Positions 1 to 8,016 are shown, counted from the stretch's first letter. The stretch is 36,552 bases of DNA from Acidimicrobiaceae bacterium (GCA_027365385.1 DAHXNN010000146.1:1-36552), one strand, 5' to 3'. Numbers and translations: made by a program. The notes: generated from the letters alone by a model not told the origin.

Positions 1-552
1 GTCCACAAGAGCGACGTCGGTGGCGTCGTCCTCGACCTCGACGGACCCGATGACCTGGCCCGCGCGTACGAGGCGATGCGCGCAGGTCTCGGCGAGGACG
101 CGGACGAGGTGCTCGTCCAGACGATGCTGCCGCCGGGGACCGAGGTCATCGTCGGGATGAGCTCCGACCCGCTGTTCGGCCCGCTCGTCGTCGTCGGCCT
201 CGGCGGCGTCGCGACGGACCTGCTCGCGGACCACGCGTTCGGCGTCCCGCCGATCACGCACCAACAGGCGCTCGAGATGCTGCGCTCGCTACGCGGCGCG
301 CCCCTGCTCACCGGCTACCGCGGCTCCCGGCCCGTCGATCTCGATGCCTTGGCGGACGTCGTCTGCCGGATCTCCGCCTTGTCGGAGCTGTGCCCCGAGA
401 TCGTCGAGCTCGACTGCAACCCGGTCGTCGCCTCGCCCTCCGGCGCGGTCGTCGTCGACGCGAAGGTCAGGTGCGAACCGCGAGTGGACGCGCCCGACCA
501 GCTGACCCGGATGCTCCGCCGGCCACCAGGGAGCGGCCGCCCTCAAGTGTGA
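1..552 (+). CDS. Acyl-CoA synthetase (ADP-forming type), C-terminal ATP-grasp part, 5' truncated
   Basis: The reading frame is open from base 1, so this is the 3' end of a longer gene. The translation begins VHKSDVGGVVLDL and continues through GTEVIVGMSSDPLFGPLVVVGLGG and ELDCNPVV. These are typical of the ATP-grasp_5 domain of ADP-forming acetyl/acyl-CoA synthetases, often fused to CoA-binding and GNAT domains. The family makes acyl-CoA or works in reverse, with ATP/ADP and a phospho-histidine intermediate, in the cytosol. The CoA-binding part must lie upstream of the window. The last 86 bases overlap the convergent acyltransferase gene, so the final residues (about LRRPPGSGRPQV) are unlikely to be structured. 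Domain call is confident; the exact substrate cannot be told. Confidence 0.85.
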   Translation, partial: VHKSDVGGVVLDLDGPDDLARAYEAMRAGLGEDADEVLVQTMLPPGTEVIVGMSSDPLFGPLVVVGLGGVATDLLADHAFGVPPITHQQALEMLRSLRGAPLLTGYRGSRPVDLDALADVVCRISALSELCPEIVELDCNPVVASPSGAVVVDAKVRCEPRVDAPDQLTRMLRRPPGSGRPQV

Positions 553-2461
553 CGGGCCGGGTGTCCGCTGAGCCGACGACCAACGGGGCCTCCACCGCCC
601 GGGCGAGCAGGCGTGCGTAATAGGCGGCACCGGTCGGGTCGAGGTGCACGCCGTCGGGATAGAAGAAGCCCGGATGGCCGGCGCTCGCGGCGAACCAGTT
701 CACCATGGTCGCGTGCGGGTAGCTGCGGGCGACTGCGGCGATCGTCGCGTTGACCGAGTCCTGCCACGGCCGGGGGACACGCGTGTTGACGAGGACGACG
801 CGCTGGACGTCGCCGAGCGAGTGGAGCAACGCGACGAGCGAGCCTGGCGGGTACGTCGCGTTCGTCCCGAGCTCCACGATCACGCGACTCCCGATCACCC
901 CCTCCGCGCGCAGCTTCGGGACCGCAGCCTGCACCTGCCAGATCTGCTGGCCGATCCTCGCATAGATCTCTATCCCGGGCAGGAGCCGCTCGAGGTAGGG
1001 CGCAGCGTCGATCATGACCGAGTCGCCGATCGCCGTCACCCCCTCGCCAGCGGGAGGAGGGAGCGTCGTCGTGGTCGTCGAGGTGGTCGTCGGGGCCACG
1101 GGGAAGGGCGACGGCGGGAGGAGGCCGAGACGTCCCGGCGCCTGCAGCGCCTTCGGGTGCCGGGGCTCCCGGCGGCGCGCGTGCGGACGGGGGTGGGGCG
1201 AGATGCTCGTCACCTCGTTCGACGGCACGAGGGCTGGGACGGCGACCAGCCCCGCCAGCCCGATCGTGCAGACGGCGACGTTGCCGAGCGCCGCCGTCGC
1301 GACGAGCCAGCAGACCGGTCGCAGCCGGGGAGCGGACCACGAACGAACGCTCCGTCTCGCGCGCAGCCGGTCCGCAGCTCGCGAGAGCGCACCGTGACGC
1401 ACGGGCTCTTCCACGTAGCGCCACGAGAGTCCGGCGAGGAGCAGGCTGGCACCGACCTGCGCTGCGGAACGCAGCACGTCCTCGGATGCATCCACCGGCG
1501 TCGTCAGCACGATGATGGGGTAGTGCCAGAGATAGATCGCGTACGAGCGCTTCCCCACCCAGCGCAAGGGACGCCAGCCGAGCGCGCGTCCAAGACGCGC
1601 GGCAGGATGGATCGTCACGGCGACGACGAGCGCCGTGAGGACAGAGAGGAGCACCATCCCGCCGTCGTACAGGAAGCCCTCGTACTGGTTCGTAAGCCAG
1701 AACATTGAGACGATGCCGAGCAGGGCGGCGGCGCCGATCCCGTCGAGCACTAGGCGGGCGCCGGGCTCCACGTGGCCGACGGTCCGCTCGCGGGGCCAGA
1801 CGATCGCGAGCGCGGCACCGACGAGCAGGGCGAACGCGCGGGTGTCCGTGCCGTCGTAGACGCGCGTCGGGTCCCCACCAGGGACGAAGAGGACGCCCAT
1901 CTCGACCGCAGAGGCCGCTGCCAGTGCGAGCACGAGAAGAAGGCGCGCCCGGCGCCTGTGGACGAAGCGCAGGCCGGCGACGACGAGGATCGGCCAGACC
2001 AGGTAGAACTGCTCCTCGACCGCGAGCGACCAGAGGTGGCCGATCGGCGACGGTGGCCCGAAGCGTGCGAAGTACGAGACGTGGTGGAAGATGAACCACC
2101 AGTTGCTGACGTAGAGCAATGCTGCTGGGAGGTCGCTGCGCAGCGCCGGCAGCTGACCCGGGTCGAGCAGCGTCACCCAGCCGAGGACGACGAACAGCAT
2201 CACGAAGAGCGCGGGGAGCAAGCGGCGGGCACGGCGGGCCCAGAACCGGCGGAAGCTGATCCTGCCGTGCCGTCGGTGCTCCGCGAGGAGGAGGTCTGTG
2301 ATGAGGTAGCCGGACAGCACGAAGAAGACGCCGACACCGAGCAGACCACCAGGCACCCACGACGAGCTCAAGTGGTAGCCGATCACGGCGAGCACAGCGA
2401 CGGCTCGAAGCCCGTCTAATCCCGGAAGATAGCGGCTCCCTCCCTCGACCGGCTCAGGCAC
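467..2461 (-). CDS. OatA-like membrane acyltransferase with C-terminal SGNH domain
   Basis: Acyltransferase-3 family protein of 664 aa. The N-terminal ~380 residues have the family opening YLPGLDGLRAVAVLAVIGYHL, FFVLSGYLIT and about ten membrane segments. A low-complexity linker rich in Thr/Pro (PTTTSTTTTTLPPP) follows, then an SGNH hydrolase-like domain with GDS (TAIGDSV), GTN (ELGTNAT) and the catalytic D-x-x-H pair (YPDGVHLD). Such proteins O-acetylate peptidoglycan or other surface glycans, moving acetyl groups across the membrane and attaching them outside. I chose the GTG at 2461 rather than the upstream ATG-equivalent at 2488 because GGAGG lies 5-6 nt before it and homology starts just after. 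It has convergent overlap with the acyl-CoA synthetase. Substrate unknown. Confidence 0.88.
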   Translation of the reverse strand: MPEPVEGGSRYLPGLDGLRAVAVLAVIGYHLSSSWVPGGLLGVGVFFVLSGYLITDLLLAEHRRHGRISFRRFWARRARRLLPALFVMLFVVLGWVTLLDPGQLPALRSDLPAALLYVSNWWFIFHHVSYFARFGPPSPIGHLWSLAVEEQFYLVWPILVVAGLRFVHRRRARLLLVLALAAASAVEMGVLFVPGGDPTRVYDGTDTRAFALLVGAALAIVWPRERTVGHVEPGARLVLDGIGAAALLGIVSMFWLTNQYEGFLYDGGMVLLSVLTALVVAVTIHPAARLGRALGWRPLRWVGKRSYAIYLWHYPIIVLTTPVDASEDVLRSAAQVGASLLLAGLSWRYVEEPVRHGALSRAADRLRARRSVRSWSAPRLRPVCWLVATAALGNVAVCTIGLAGLVAVPALVPSNEVTSISPHPRPHARRREPRHPKALQAPGRLGLLPPSPFPVAPTTTSTTTTTLPPPAGEGVTAIGDSVMIDAAPYLERLLPGIEIYARIGQQIWQVQAAVPKLRAEGVIGSRVIVELGTNATYPPGSLVALLHSLGDVQRVVLVNTRVPRPWQDSVNATIAAVARSYPHATMVNWFAASAGHPGFFYPDGVHLDPTGAAYYARLLARAVEAPLVVGSADTRPVTLEGGRSLVAGGASGSAGRARPLAVRT
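2442..2458. repeat. REP-like motif CCCTCGACCGGCTCAGG at the acyltransferase start
   Basis: The 17-mer reads CCTGAGCCGGTCGAGGG on the coding strand and encodes PEPVEG at residues 2-7 of the acyltransferase. Closely related sequences of the form CCTGAGC-x-x-GTCGA-AGG are known as dispersed extragenic repeats in many high-GC bacteria. Only one copy is seen here. Confidence 0.4.
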
Positions 2462-2639
2462 GCGCCCTCCTCGGCGACAGCTCGGCATCCGACAGATTGT
2501 GCAGACTACTCATGCCACGACCGGCACGGGACGCGCCGCGGACCCCACCGCCGCGGGTCCGCCGGGCAGGAACCCTTGCGCCACACGCCTTTTCCCATGT
2601 GACCTCTTTCCCGGCACGGTCGCGGGCCCGACCGGTCGC

Positions 2640-2645
2640 TAGGGT
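2640..2645 (+). promoter_or_regulatory. -10 hexamer TAGGGT of a leaderless promoter (sulfocyanin-like gene)
   Basis: TAGGGT lies 7 nt before an in-frame GTG at 2653, which places transcription start at or next to that codon. No Shine-Dalgarno sequence is present. This decides the start of the downstream gene. Confidence 0.45.
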
Positions 2646-2652
2646 CGCTCCT

Positions 2653-3279
2653 GTGTGCACGACGAGGATGGAGGGCAGCGTCCGCGGCGCCGTCGCCACA
2701 GGGCCGGCGGGCCACCCGGGTGCAGAGGGAGAGACGGGTGCCGTTCCAAAGGGGCGGGGAGCGCGCCGGCGGCGGGCACGTGCGACGACGTGGACGCTCG
2801 CGGCTGTCGCGGTCGCCTGCGCCAGCTGTGGCGGCGGTAGCCATGCGCTCGCCTCGTCCGCGATCCTGAGGACTGACGGCGCGGACCGGACCGTCGCCCT
2901 ACGCCTCGACGCGAGCGCGACGGGTGCCCTCGCCGGGTTCAACTTCGACGGCTTCGGCGAAGGTCGGATGCGCGTCCACGTGCCTGTCGGCTGGCGCGTC
3001 GAGGTGACCTGCACGAACGAGTCCACGATGCTCACGCATTCGTGCGCCGTCGTCGAGGACCGCCGGCTCTCCCCCTACGGCGCAAGCCTCGCGTTCCAGG
3101 GCGCCTCGACGCCGGACCCGACAGCAGGGCTCGGCTTCGGCAAGACGGCGAGGTTTGCCTTCGTCGCCTCGAGGGTGGGAACCTACCGGATCACGTGCCT
3201 CGTCGTCGGCCACGAGATCGACGGGATGTGGGACTGGCTCACGGTCACGGCCGGCGGCCGTCCGTACGTGACGACCTGA
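2653..3279 (+). CDS. Sulfocyanin-like (cupredoxin) lipoprotein
   Basis: Predicted secreted blue-copper protein of 208 aa. After a basic stretch (RGARRRRARAT) comes a hydrophobic segment ending in ACASCGGGS, which reads as a lipoprotein signal with an imperfect lipobox. The C-terminal ~130 residues form a cupredoxin domain. Its type 1 copper ligands appear complete: His in LTHSCAVV, then Cys-x4-His-x4-Met in TCLVVGHEIDGMW. That spacing matches sulfocyanin (C-x4-GH-x3-GMW). The family carries electrons in respiratory chains on the outer face of the membrane. The GTG start is favoured by a TAGGGT -10 hexamer 7 nt upstream; ATG 2668 is the alternative. No oxidase genes are adjacent, so its partner is unknown. 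Confidence 0.75.
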   Translation: MCTTRMEGSVRGAVATGPAGHPGAEGETGAVPKGRGARRRRARATTWTLAAVAVACASCGGGSHALASSAILRTDGADRTVALRLDASATGALAGFNFDGFGEGRMRVHVPVGWRVEVTCTNESTMLTHSCAVVEDRRLSPYGASLAFQGASTPDPTAGLGFGKTARFAFVASRVGTYRITCLVVGHEIDGMWDWLTVTAGGRPYVTT

Positions 3280-3364
3280 CCGCTCGAGCGTCGATGTTGC
3301 CGAGCCTCATGATCCTCGGGTCGACGTAGACGGCGCACACCTCGCGGTCGGGTCGTGTGAAGCG

Positions 3365-4753
3365 TCAGTGGTGGAAGCCATTCCGGTCCGGGTGCTGCGG
3401 GAGACGCGACGGCAGCCGCCCGAGCTGCACGAGCTCGGCGACGAGATCGGCGAGGAACATGTCGGCGAGATCTCTCCCGAAGCCGTTGCGGACCACGACG
3501 CGAAGGACCGCCGTCGACTGGAGCCGAGCGGGAAAGGTGTACGCGGGCACCTGCCAGCCCCGCTTGCGCAACCCGTCGGAGACGTCGAAGACGGTGAAGT
3601 TGTCCACACCGCGGTCGAGCTCGGCGACGACGACCGGTAGCTCGCTGCCGTCGGCGAGAATCCGGAGCGGGCCAGTGGCGCCGATGGACGAAGACAGGTG
3701 CAAGGCTGTGTCCCGGCACGCCTGCTGCACGCGCCGGTAGCCCTCCCGCCCGAGGCGCAGCAGCTCGTAGTACTGGGCGACGACCTGTGCACCGGGACGC
3801 GAGAAGTTGAGCGCGAACGTCGGCATCGAGCCACCGAGATAGTTGACGTGGAAGACGAGCTCCTCGGGCAGCGCCTGCTCGTCGCGCCAGACGATCCAGC
3901 CGACGCCGGGATAGACGAGGCCGTACTTGTGCCCGGAGGTGTTGATCGACACGACGCGGTCGACCCGGAAGTCCCAGAGAAGATCCGGGTCGAGAAAAGG
4001 CGCGACGAATCCGCCGGACGCGGCGTCGACGTGGATCGAGACGTCCGGGCCACCTCTCGCGGCGAGCAGGTCGAGCTCGGATGCGATCTCCGCGACCGGC
4101 TCGTAGGCGCCGTCCTGGGTCGAACCGAGGATCGCGACGACTCCGATCGTGTCCTCGTCGCACAGCGACGTCGCCTCGGCGCCGGTGAGGTGGCGGCGCC
4201 CCTCCACCATTGGGACGTAGCGCGGCTCGACGTCGAAGTAGCGACAGAACTTCTCCCAGCAGACCTGGACGTTGATTCCCATGACGAGATTGGGCCGAGC
4301 GGTGCTCGCCCCCAAGCTGCGCCGACGCTCGCGCCAAGACCTCACGAGAGCGAGCCCTGCGAGCATGCACGCCTCGCTCGACCCCGTCGTCGAGCAGCCC
4401 GTCGCGTCCCGGCCGGGCGCGTGCCACAGGTCGGCGAGGATGTGGACGCAACGCCGCTCGATCTCGGCCGTCTGCGGGTACTCGTCCTTGTCGACGATGT
4501 TCTTCTCGGCGCACTCGGCCATGAGGCGCGCCGCCTGCGGCTCCATCCACGTCGTGACGAACGTCGCGAGGTTCAACCGAGCCGCGCCGTCGAGGAGCAG
4601 CTCGTCGTGGACGAGCTGGTACGCGGCGTCCGGGTCCAACGGCCCGTCGGCGAGACGGTATCGCGGGACGTGCCGCGTCTCGGCATCGCGCGCGAACAGC
4701 GGACCCAGCGTCACCTCGTCGGTGGGAGCGCCGTCCCAGCGGTGAAGCGCCAC
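3365..4753 (-). CDS. gadB: Glutamate decarboxylase (PLP-dependent, group II)
   Basis: Converts L-glutamate to GABA and CO2, using up a proton; cytosolic. The 462-aa product has the normal family length. PLP-site motifs are intact: TTGSSEACMLAGLAL for phosphate binding, HVDAASGGFVAPF with the aspartate that pairs with the pyridine nitrogen, and NTSGHKYGLVYPGVGW with the Schiff-base lysine. The ORF track start at 5062 is too early. The GTG at 4753 begins VALHRWDG, as in homologues, and has GAAGGAG 5 nt upstream. No GadC-like antiporter is in the window, so a role in acid resistance is possible but not shown. It converges with the sulfocyanin-like gene (85-bp gap) and diverges from the NIPSNAP gene. 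Confidence 0.93.
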   Translation of the reverse strand: MALHRWDGAPTDEVTLGPLFARDAETRHVPRYRLADGPLDPDAAYQLVHDELLLDGAARLNLATFVTTWMEPQAARLMAECAEKNIVDKDEYPQTAEIERRCVHILADLWHAPGRDATGCSTTGSSEACMLAGLALVRSWRERRRSLGASTARPNLVMGINVQVCWEKFCRYFDVEPRYVPMVEGRRHLTGAEATSLCDEDTIGVVAILGSTQDGAYEPVAEIASELDLLAARGGPDVSIHVDAASGGFVAPFLDPDLLWDFRVDRVVSINTSGHKYGLVYPGVGWIVWRDEQALPEELVFHVNYLGGSMPTFALNFSRPGAQVVAQYYELLRLGREGYRRVQQACRDTALHLSSSIGATGPLRILADGSELPVVVAELDRGVDNFTVFDVSDGLRKRGWQVPAYTFPARLQSTAVLRVVVRNGFGRDLADMFLADLVAELVQLGRLPSRLPQHPDRNGFHH

Positions 4754-4892
4754 AGAGACTCCTTCGTCCGGGCCGGCCGCTCGTGTCGCCGGGCTCGACG
4801 CGGACCCTAGCGCCGCTGCCCGCCACGCGGGGAGCGCGTCTCGTGGCGGGGAGCTGGCGGCACGTCGGCCACTCGTCGGCAAGACTGAGGAG

Positions 4893-5237
4893 ATGACTTC
4901 CACACGCACGTTCGAGCTACGCACGTACCGGTCGTCGCCGGGCCGCCTCGCGGCGCTGTCGGCTCGCTTCCGGGACCACACGATGGCGCTGTTCGCCGCC
5001 CATGAGATCACTGTCGAGGGCTTCTGGCAGGCCCAGGACCTCGACGACCCGTCGACCGGCACGCTCGTCTACGTCTGCTCGTTCCCGAGCCGCGAGGCGG
5101 CCACCGCCTCCTGGGAGTCGTTCCGCGACGACCCCGAGTGGCAGCTGGTCAAGGGCGAGAGCGAGGTGCACGGCTCACTCACCTCGAGCGTCGAGTCGCT
5201 CTTCATGGCGCCGACCGACTACTCGCCGATGCGCTGA
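4893..5237 (+). CDS. NIPSNAP family protein
   Basis: Small protein of 114 aa with the NIPSNAP ferredoxin-like fold signature: FELRTYRSSPGRLAALSARFRDH at the start and the central FWQAQDLDDPSTGTLVYVCSFPSREAATASWESFRDDPEW. Members are small cytosolic alpha/beta-barrel proteins of mostly unknown biochemical role. The ATG at 4893 is preceded by GAGGAG (bases just upstream), which is a strong ribosome site although very close to the start. It is divergent from the glutamate decarboxylase, with 139 bp between the two starts, but no shared function can be inferred. Family call is firm; function is unknown. Confidence 0.85.
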   Translation: MTSTRTFELRTYRSSPGRLAALSARFRDHTMALFAAHEITVEGFWQAQDLDDPSTGTLVYVCSFPSREAATASWESFRDDPEWQLVKGESEVHGSLTSSVESLFMAPTDYSPMR

Positions 5238-5610
5238 CCGCCAGTCGCCCGAGCAGTCGGCCCACGGCCGCGTAGCTTGGTGTTGACGAACGAGTGGACG
5301 GCGACGCCGCCGTACCTCCGGCGAGCTCACGCGCGCCGAGCTGTGACAGCCACCTGACCGGGCTGAACACCAGGTGGGCAAGCGGCACGTAGACGAGACG
5401 AAGCCAAAGTGCCACGAAGAGTGCAAATCTGACCGGTCACGTACGCTCTGTACCACCACCGAAAGCACGTTCTTCGCGCCGACCATACCGCCGTAGAGCA
5501 AGGCGGGCCCGGGTTGTCAGGAACAGCACGAGCGAAGCGCTGACGAGCACCCCACGCGGTAGCTCCAGCGCCCATCTGGACTACCGGAGAGAGCGCCGCC
5601 GCTAGCAGAG
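5238..5610. other. Non-coding or decayed stretch
   Basis: No convincing gene. A 70-codon minus-strand ORF (5203-5415) opens with a hydrophobic run MALWLRLVYVPLAHLVF but loses protein-like character at once and overlaps the NIPSNAP end. The right edge holds GCTAGC-AGA-GCTAGC (5601-5615), two copies of a palindromic hexamer, one of which includes the stop codon of the next gene. The stem is too short for a convincing terminator. Confidence 0.5.
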
Positions 5611-5958
5611 CTAGCCTGATCTCCTGGCTAACGCCCTGTAGGGAGCGAGGTAGCTCTCCCGGATCTCGTCCGCGATCCGACCACTACGCGAGATCGCGAT
5701 GCCTTTGCCCTGAGCCCAGCTGCGGATCCTCGACGGCTGCGCCAAGTAGGACTCCAGCACCTCGGTCGAGAGCGGACCGCGCTGTCCCGTGGATATGCCA
5801 TTGCGACGGGCCCACTCTCGCACCACTTGCGGTCGGGCATCGTAGAGATCCCGCAATGCCTCAGGTATCCGTCCGCGATCGGACACGTCGAGACCGCGCT
5901 CACGCGCCCAGCTACGAATGGCAGCAGTATCAGTTAGCGATGATTCTTTGACGTCCAC
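5611..5958 (-). CDS. Triple-repeat Lsr2 DNA-binding-domain protein, no dimerisation domain
   Basis: The 115-aa product is almost entirely three copies of the Lsr2 C-terminal (E3BD-like) DNA-binding unit: IRSWARERGLDVSDRGRIPEAL at about residues 14-35, VREWARRNGISTGQRGPLSTEV at about 46-67 and IRSWAQGKGIAISRSGRIADEI at about 78-99. Lsr2 inserts an RGR tripeptide into the AT-rich minor groove. Repeat 1 keeps RGR, repeat 2 has RGP and repeat 3 has SGR. The N-terminal oligomerisation domain of true Lsr2 is missing. The GTG start at 5958 has TAGCAT 6 nt before it (leaderless) and only a weak AGGG. Codon use looks less GC-biased than the neighbours, which suggests transfer. A sequence-specific or AT-sensing DNA binder is inferred. 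Confidence 0.75.
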   Translation of the reverse strand: MDVKESSLTDTAAIRSWARERGLDVSDRGRIPEALRDLYDARPQVVREWARRNGISTGQRGPLSTEVLESYLAQPSRIRSWAQGKGIAISRSGRIADEIRESYLAPYRALARRSG

Positions 5959-5964
5959 GACCCT

Positions 5965-5970
5965 ATGCTA
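5965..5970 (-). promoter_or_regulatory. -10 hexamer TAGCAT of a leaderless promoter (Lsr2-repeat gene)
   Basis: TAGCAT is read on the minus strand, 6 nt before the GTG at 5958. The flank is unusually AT-rich for this window (CTAGTTTCGCATTAGCATAGG). Confidence 0.4.
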
Positions 5971-6007
5971 ATGCGAAACTAGGTGTGCCCGTGCACAACG
6001 TGGTTCC

Positions 6008-6029
6008 GGAGGGGTTTCGGAGGGGTTTC
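6008..6029 (+). repeat. Perfect tandem repeat, 2 x GGAGGGGTTTC
   Basis: Two abutting 11-bp units lie in the 260-bp gap between the Lsr2-repeat gene and the SDR gene. A looser GGTTTC motif recurs just downstream (6044 and about 6067). Confidence 0.6.
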
Positions 6030-6185
6030 GGCATTGCATGGCTGGTTTCGGTGCTGCGCTCCGGTTGGTTTCCATTCCGCAACCCGACGCTCGGCGCGGC
6101 GCCGCCGAGCCACCAGATGGCATGCTCCCAGAATGGTCTCGCGCGAGATGGCATCCCTGTGCGCGAAACGGCGAGTGGAATGACG

Positions 6186-6213
6186 GGTACCGCGCGAACC
6201 TCGGTACCGCGCG
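6186..6213 (+). repeat. Direct repeat GGTACCGCGCG with 17-bp period
   Basis: Two exact 11-bp copies lie at 6186-6196 and 6203-6213, just past the 3' end of the SDR gene. A binding-site role is possible; nothing in the sequence proves it. Confidence 0.5.
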
Positions 6214-6217
6214 GACT

Positions 6218-6895
6218 TCAGTACGTCGCCCTGCCACCGCTGATGTCGTAGACCGCTCCTGTCGAGAAGCTGCACCTGTCGGACGCGAGCCACGCTACGA
6301 GCTCGGCCACCTCCTCCGCACGGCCCACGCGTCGCATCGGGATGAGGCTGGTGATGTGGTCGAGGACCTCCGGCGAGGTGTCTGCGTTCATAGGCGTCGC
6401 GATCACTGCCGGCGCGACGGCGTTGGCGAGGACGCCGCTCGTCGCAAGCTCCTTCGCGAGCGACTTCGTCAACGCGATCACCGCGGCCTTCGATGCCGAG
6501 TACGCGGACAGTCGAGGGTTTCCTTCCTTGCCGGCGATGCTCGCGATGTTGACGATCCTGCCCCAGCCGCTCTCCCGCATAGCCGGCACGACAGCCCGGC
6601 ACGTGTGGAACGTGCCTGACACGTTCACCGCGAACGTCCGCGCCCAGTCTGCGTCGTCCACCTCCCACAGCACCACGTTGGGGCCGACGACACCGGCGCT
6701 GTTCACCAAGATGTCGACGGGCCCGAGCGAGCTCGCCGCGGACGCGACAGCTCCTGCGTCGCAGACGTCGACGACCATGTCGGCACCTGGCACGACGTCC
6801 CACGTGACGACGTCGACGCCGTCGTCCGCGAGCCGCTGCGCAGCCGCCCGTCCGATCCCGCTTGCTCCCCCTGTGACCAGCGCTCTCCGGGTCAT
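6218..6895 (-). CDS. SDR-family NAD(P)-dependent oxidoreductase
   Basis: Classical short-chain dehydrogenase/reductase of 225 aa. It has the nucleotide-binding TGGASGIG at residues 8-15, the NSAG motif (variant of NNAG), the catalytic serine region VNIASIAG, the catalytic pair YSASK, and a C-terminal TGAVYDISGGRATY typical of FabG-like members. Such enzymes interconvert alcohols and ketones, or 3-oxoacyl thioesters. The ATG at 6895 is chosen over the longer track ORF because GGGAGG lies 5 nt upstream and the Rossmann strand begins at once (TRRALVTGG). It is divergent from the zinc alcohol dehydrogenase, with 110 bp between starts, which makes a shared catabolic or redox role plausible. Substrate unknown. 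Confidence 0.9.
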   Translation of the reverse strand: MTRRALVTGGASGIGRAAAQRLADDGVDVVTWDVVPGADMVVDVCDAGAVASAASSLGPVDILVNSAGVVGPNVVLWEVDDADWARTFAVNVSGTFHTCRAVVPAMRESGWGRIVNIASIAGKEGNPRLSAYSASKAAVIALTKSLAKELATSGVLANAVAPAVIATPMNADTSPEVLDHITSLIPMRRVGRAEEVAELVAWLASDRCSFSTGAVYDISGGRATY

Positions 6896-7005
6896 GGCAA
6901 CCTCCCGGGACAGCCTGCCATCTGCGGCGCCGCAGCGCCGGCGCCGACGGGACCCCGCAGAGCGTCTAGCCTGCGCGCCGTGCTGCAACGACGAGTCGGC
7001 ACCAC

Positions 7006-8016
7006 GTGAGAGCGCTCGTCCTCACGAGCCCGGGCCGCTGTGAGGTGCGGGAGATCGACGACCCGGTACCCGGTCCGTCGGACGTGGTCGTCGACGTGGA
7101 GCGTGTCGGGGTGTGCGGGACCGACGTCGAGCTGTTCACCGGCTCGATGCCCTACCTGGCGGACGGCCACGCAAGCTACCCGATCCGCCCCGGTCACGAG
7201 TGGTGCGGGACGGTGTCCGCCGTCGGCGGAGACGTCGATCGCCGCTGGGCGGGCACGCGCGTCACAGGGGACACGATGCTCGGGTGCGGCCGCTGCCGAC
7301 GCTGCCGCACCGGCCGCCACCACGTCTGCGAGGACCGCTACGAGGTGGGGATCCGAGGTGGATTCGCCGGTGCGCTCGCCGGGAAGATCGTCGTCCCGGT
7401 CGGCTCGCTCCTCGAGTTGCCCGAGGACGTCGACGATGTCGCCGGCGCGCTCGTCGAGCCCGCGGGGAGCGCGCTCCGCGCGGTGGAGGCGGCCGACGTC
7501 GGTCCGGGGGCTCGCGTCCTCGTGCTCGGGGCGGGCACGATCGGCCTGCTCGCGGAGTTGTTCGCCCTCGCATTCGGAGCGGAGGTCCACGTCGTCGACC
7601 GTTCGCCGGTTGCGCTCGACCTCGCCAACGCCCTCGGGGCGACCGGAGCCTGGACTGCGGACGACGTCCCCGCGCTCGCCTACGACGCGGTCGTCGACGC
7701 GTCGACGTCGCCGCAGTTCCCCCAGCTCGCGCTCGACATCGTCGAGCCAGGGACGCGCGTCGTGCTCGTCGGCCTCGCGGGCAGCCCGAGCATGGTCGAC
7801 GCTCGCGATCTCGTGCTGCGCGACGTCACCGTCGTCGGCATCCTCGGCGCGTCGTCCGGCCTTGCTCGGGCGATCGAGCTGTTCGCGTCGGGCACCGTCG
7901 ACCCCCGGCCTCTCGTCGCCGCGACCGTCGGGCTCGACGACGTCGCGCAGGTGCTCGCCGGCTGGAGGCCCGACAGCTGTGGTCCGGGACCGAAGATCCA
8001 CGTCGACCCTCGGTGA
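7006..8016 (+). CDS. Zinc-dependent alcohol/polyol dehydrogenase (MDR family)
   Basis: Medium-chain dehydrogenase of 336 aa. The catalytic zinc site is visible as GVCGTDVELF (Cys) and RPGHEWCGTV (His-Glu). The structural zinc site is the four-cysteine set in CGRCRRCRTGRHHVC. The NAD(P) Rossmann motif VLGAGTIGLLA starts near residue 172. Members oxidise secondary alcohols, sugars or polyols such as threonine and sorbitol. The start is GTG with no strong ribosome site. The stop overlaps the next start as GTGA, so the membrane protein downstream is translationally coupled. This coupling of a cytosolic dehydrogenase to a large glycosyltransferase-like protein is unexplained. Confidence 0.9.
   Translation: MRALVLTSPGRCEVREIDDPVPGPSDVVVDVERVGVCGTDVELFTGSMPYLADGHASYPIRPGHEWCGTVSAVGGDVDRRWAGTRVTGDTMLGCGRCRRCRTGRHHVCEDRYEVGIRGGFAGALAGKIVVPVGSLLELPEDVDDVAGALVEPAGSALRAVEAADVGPGARVLVLGAGTIGLLAELFALAFGAEVHVVDRSPVALDLANALGATGAWTADDVPALAYDAVVDASTSPQFPQLALDIVEPGTRVVLVGLAGSPSMVDARDLVLRDVTVVGILGASSGLARAIELFASGTVDPRPLVAATVGLDDVAQVLAGWRPDSCGPGPKIHVDPR

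Noticed and set aside
5203-5415. 70-aa minus-strand ORF with a hydrophobic N-terminus
   Set aside because: Only the first ~25 residues look like protein, it overlaps the NIPSNAP gene end, and it has no ribosome site or family match.
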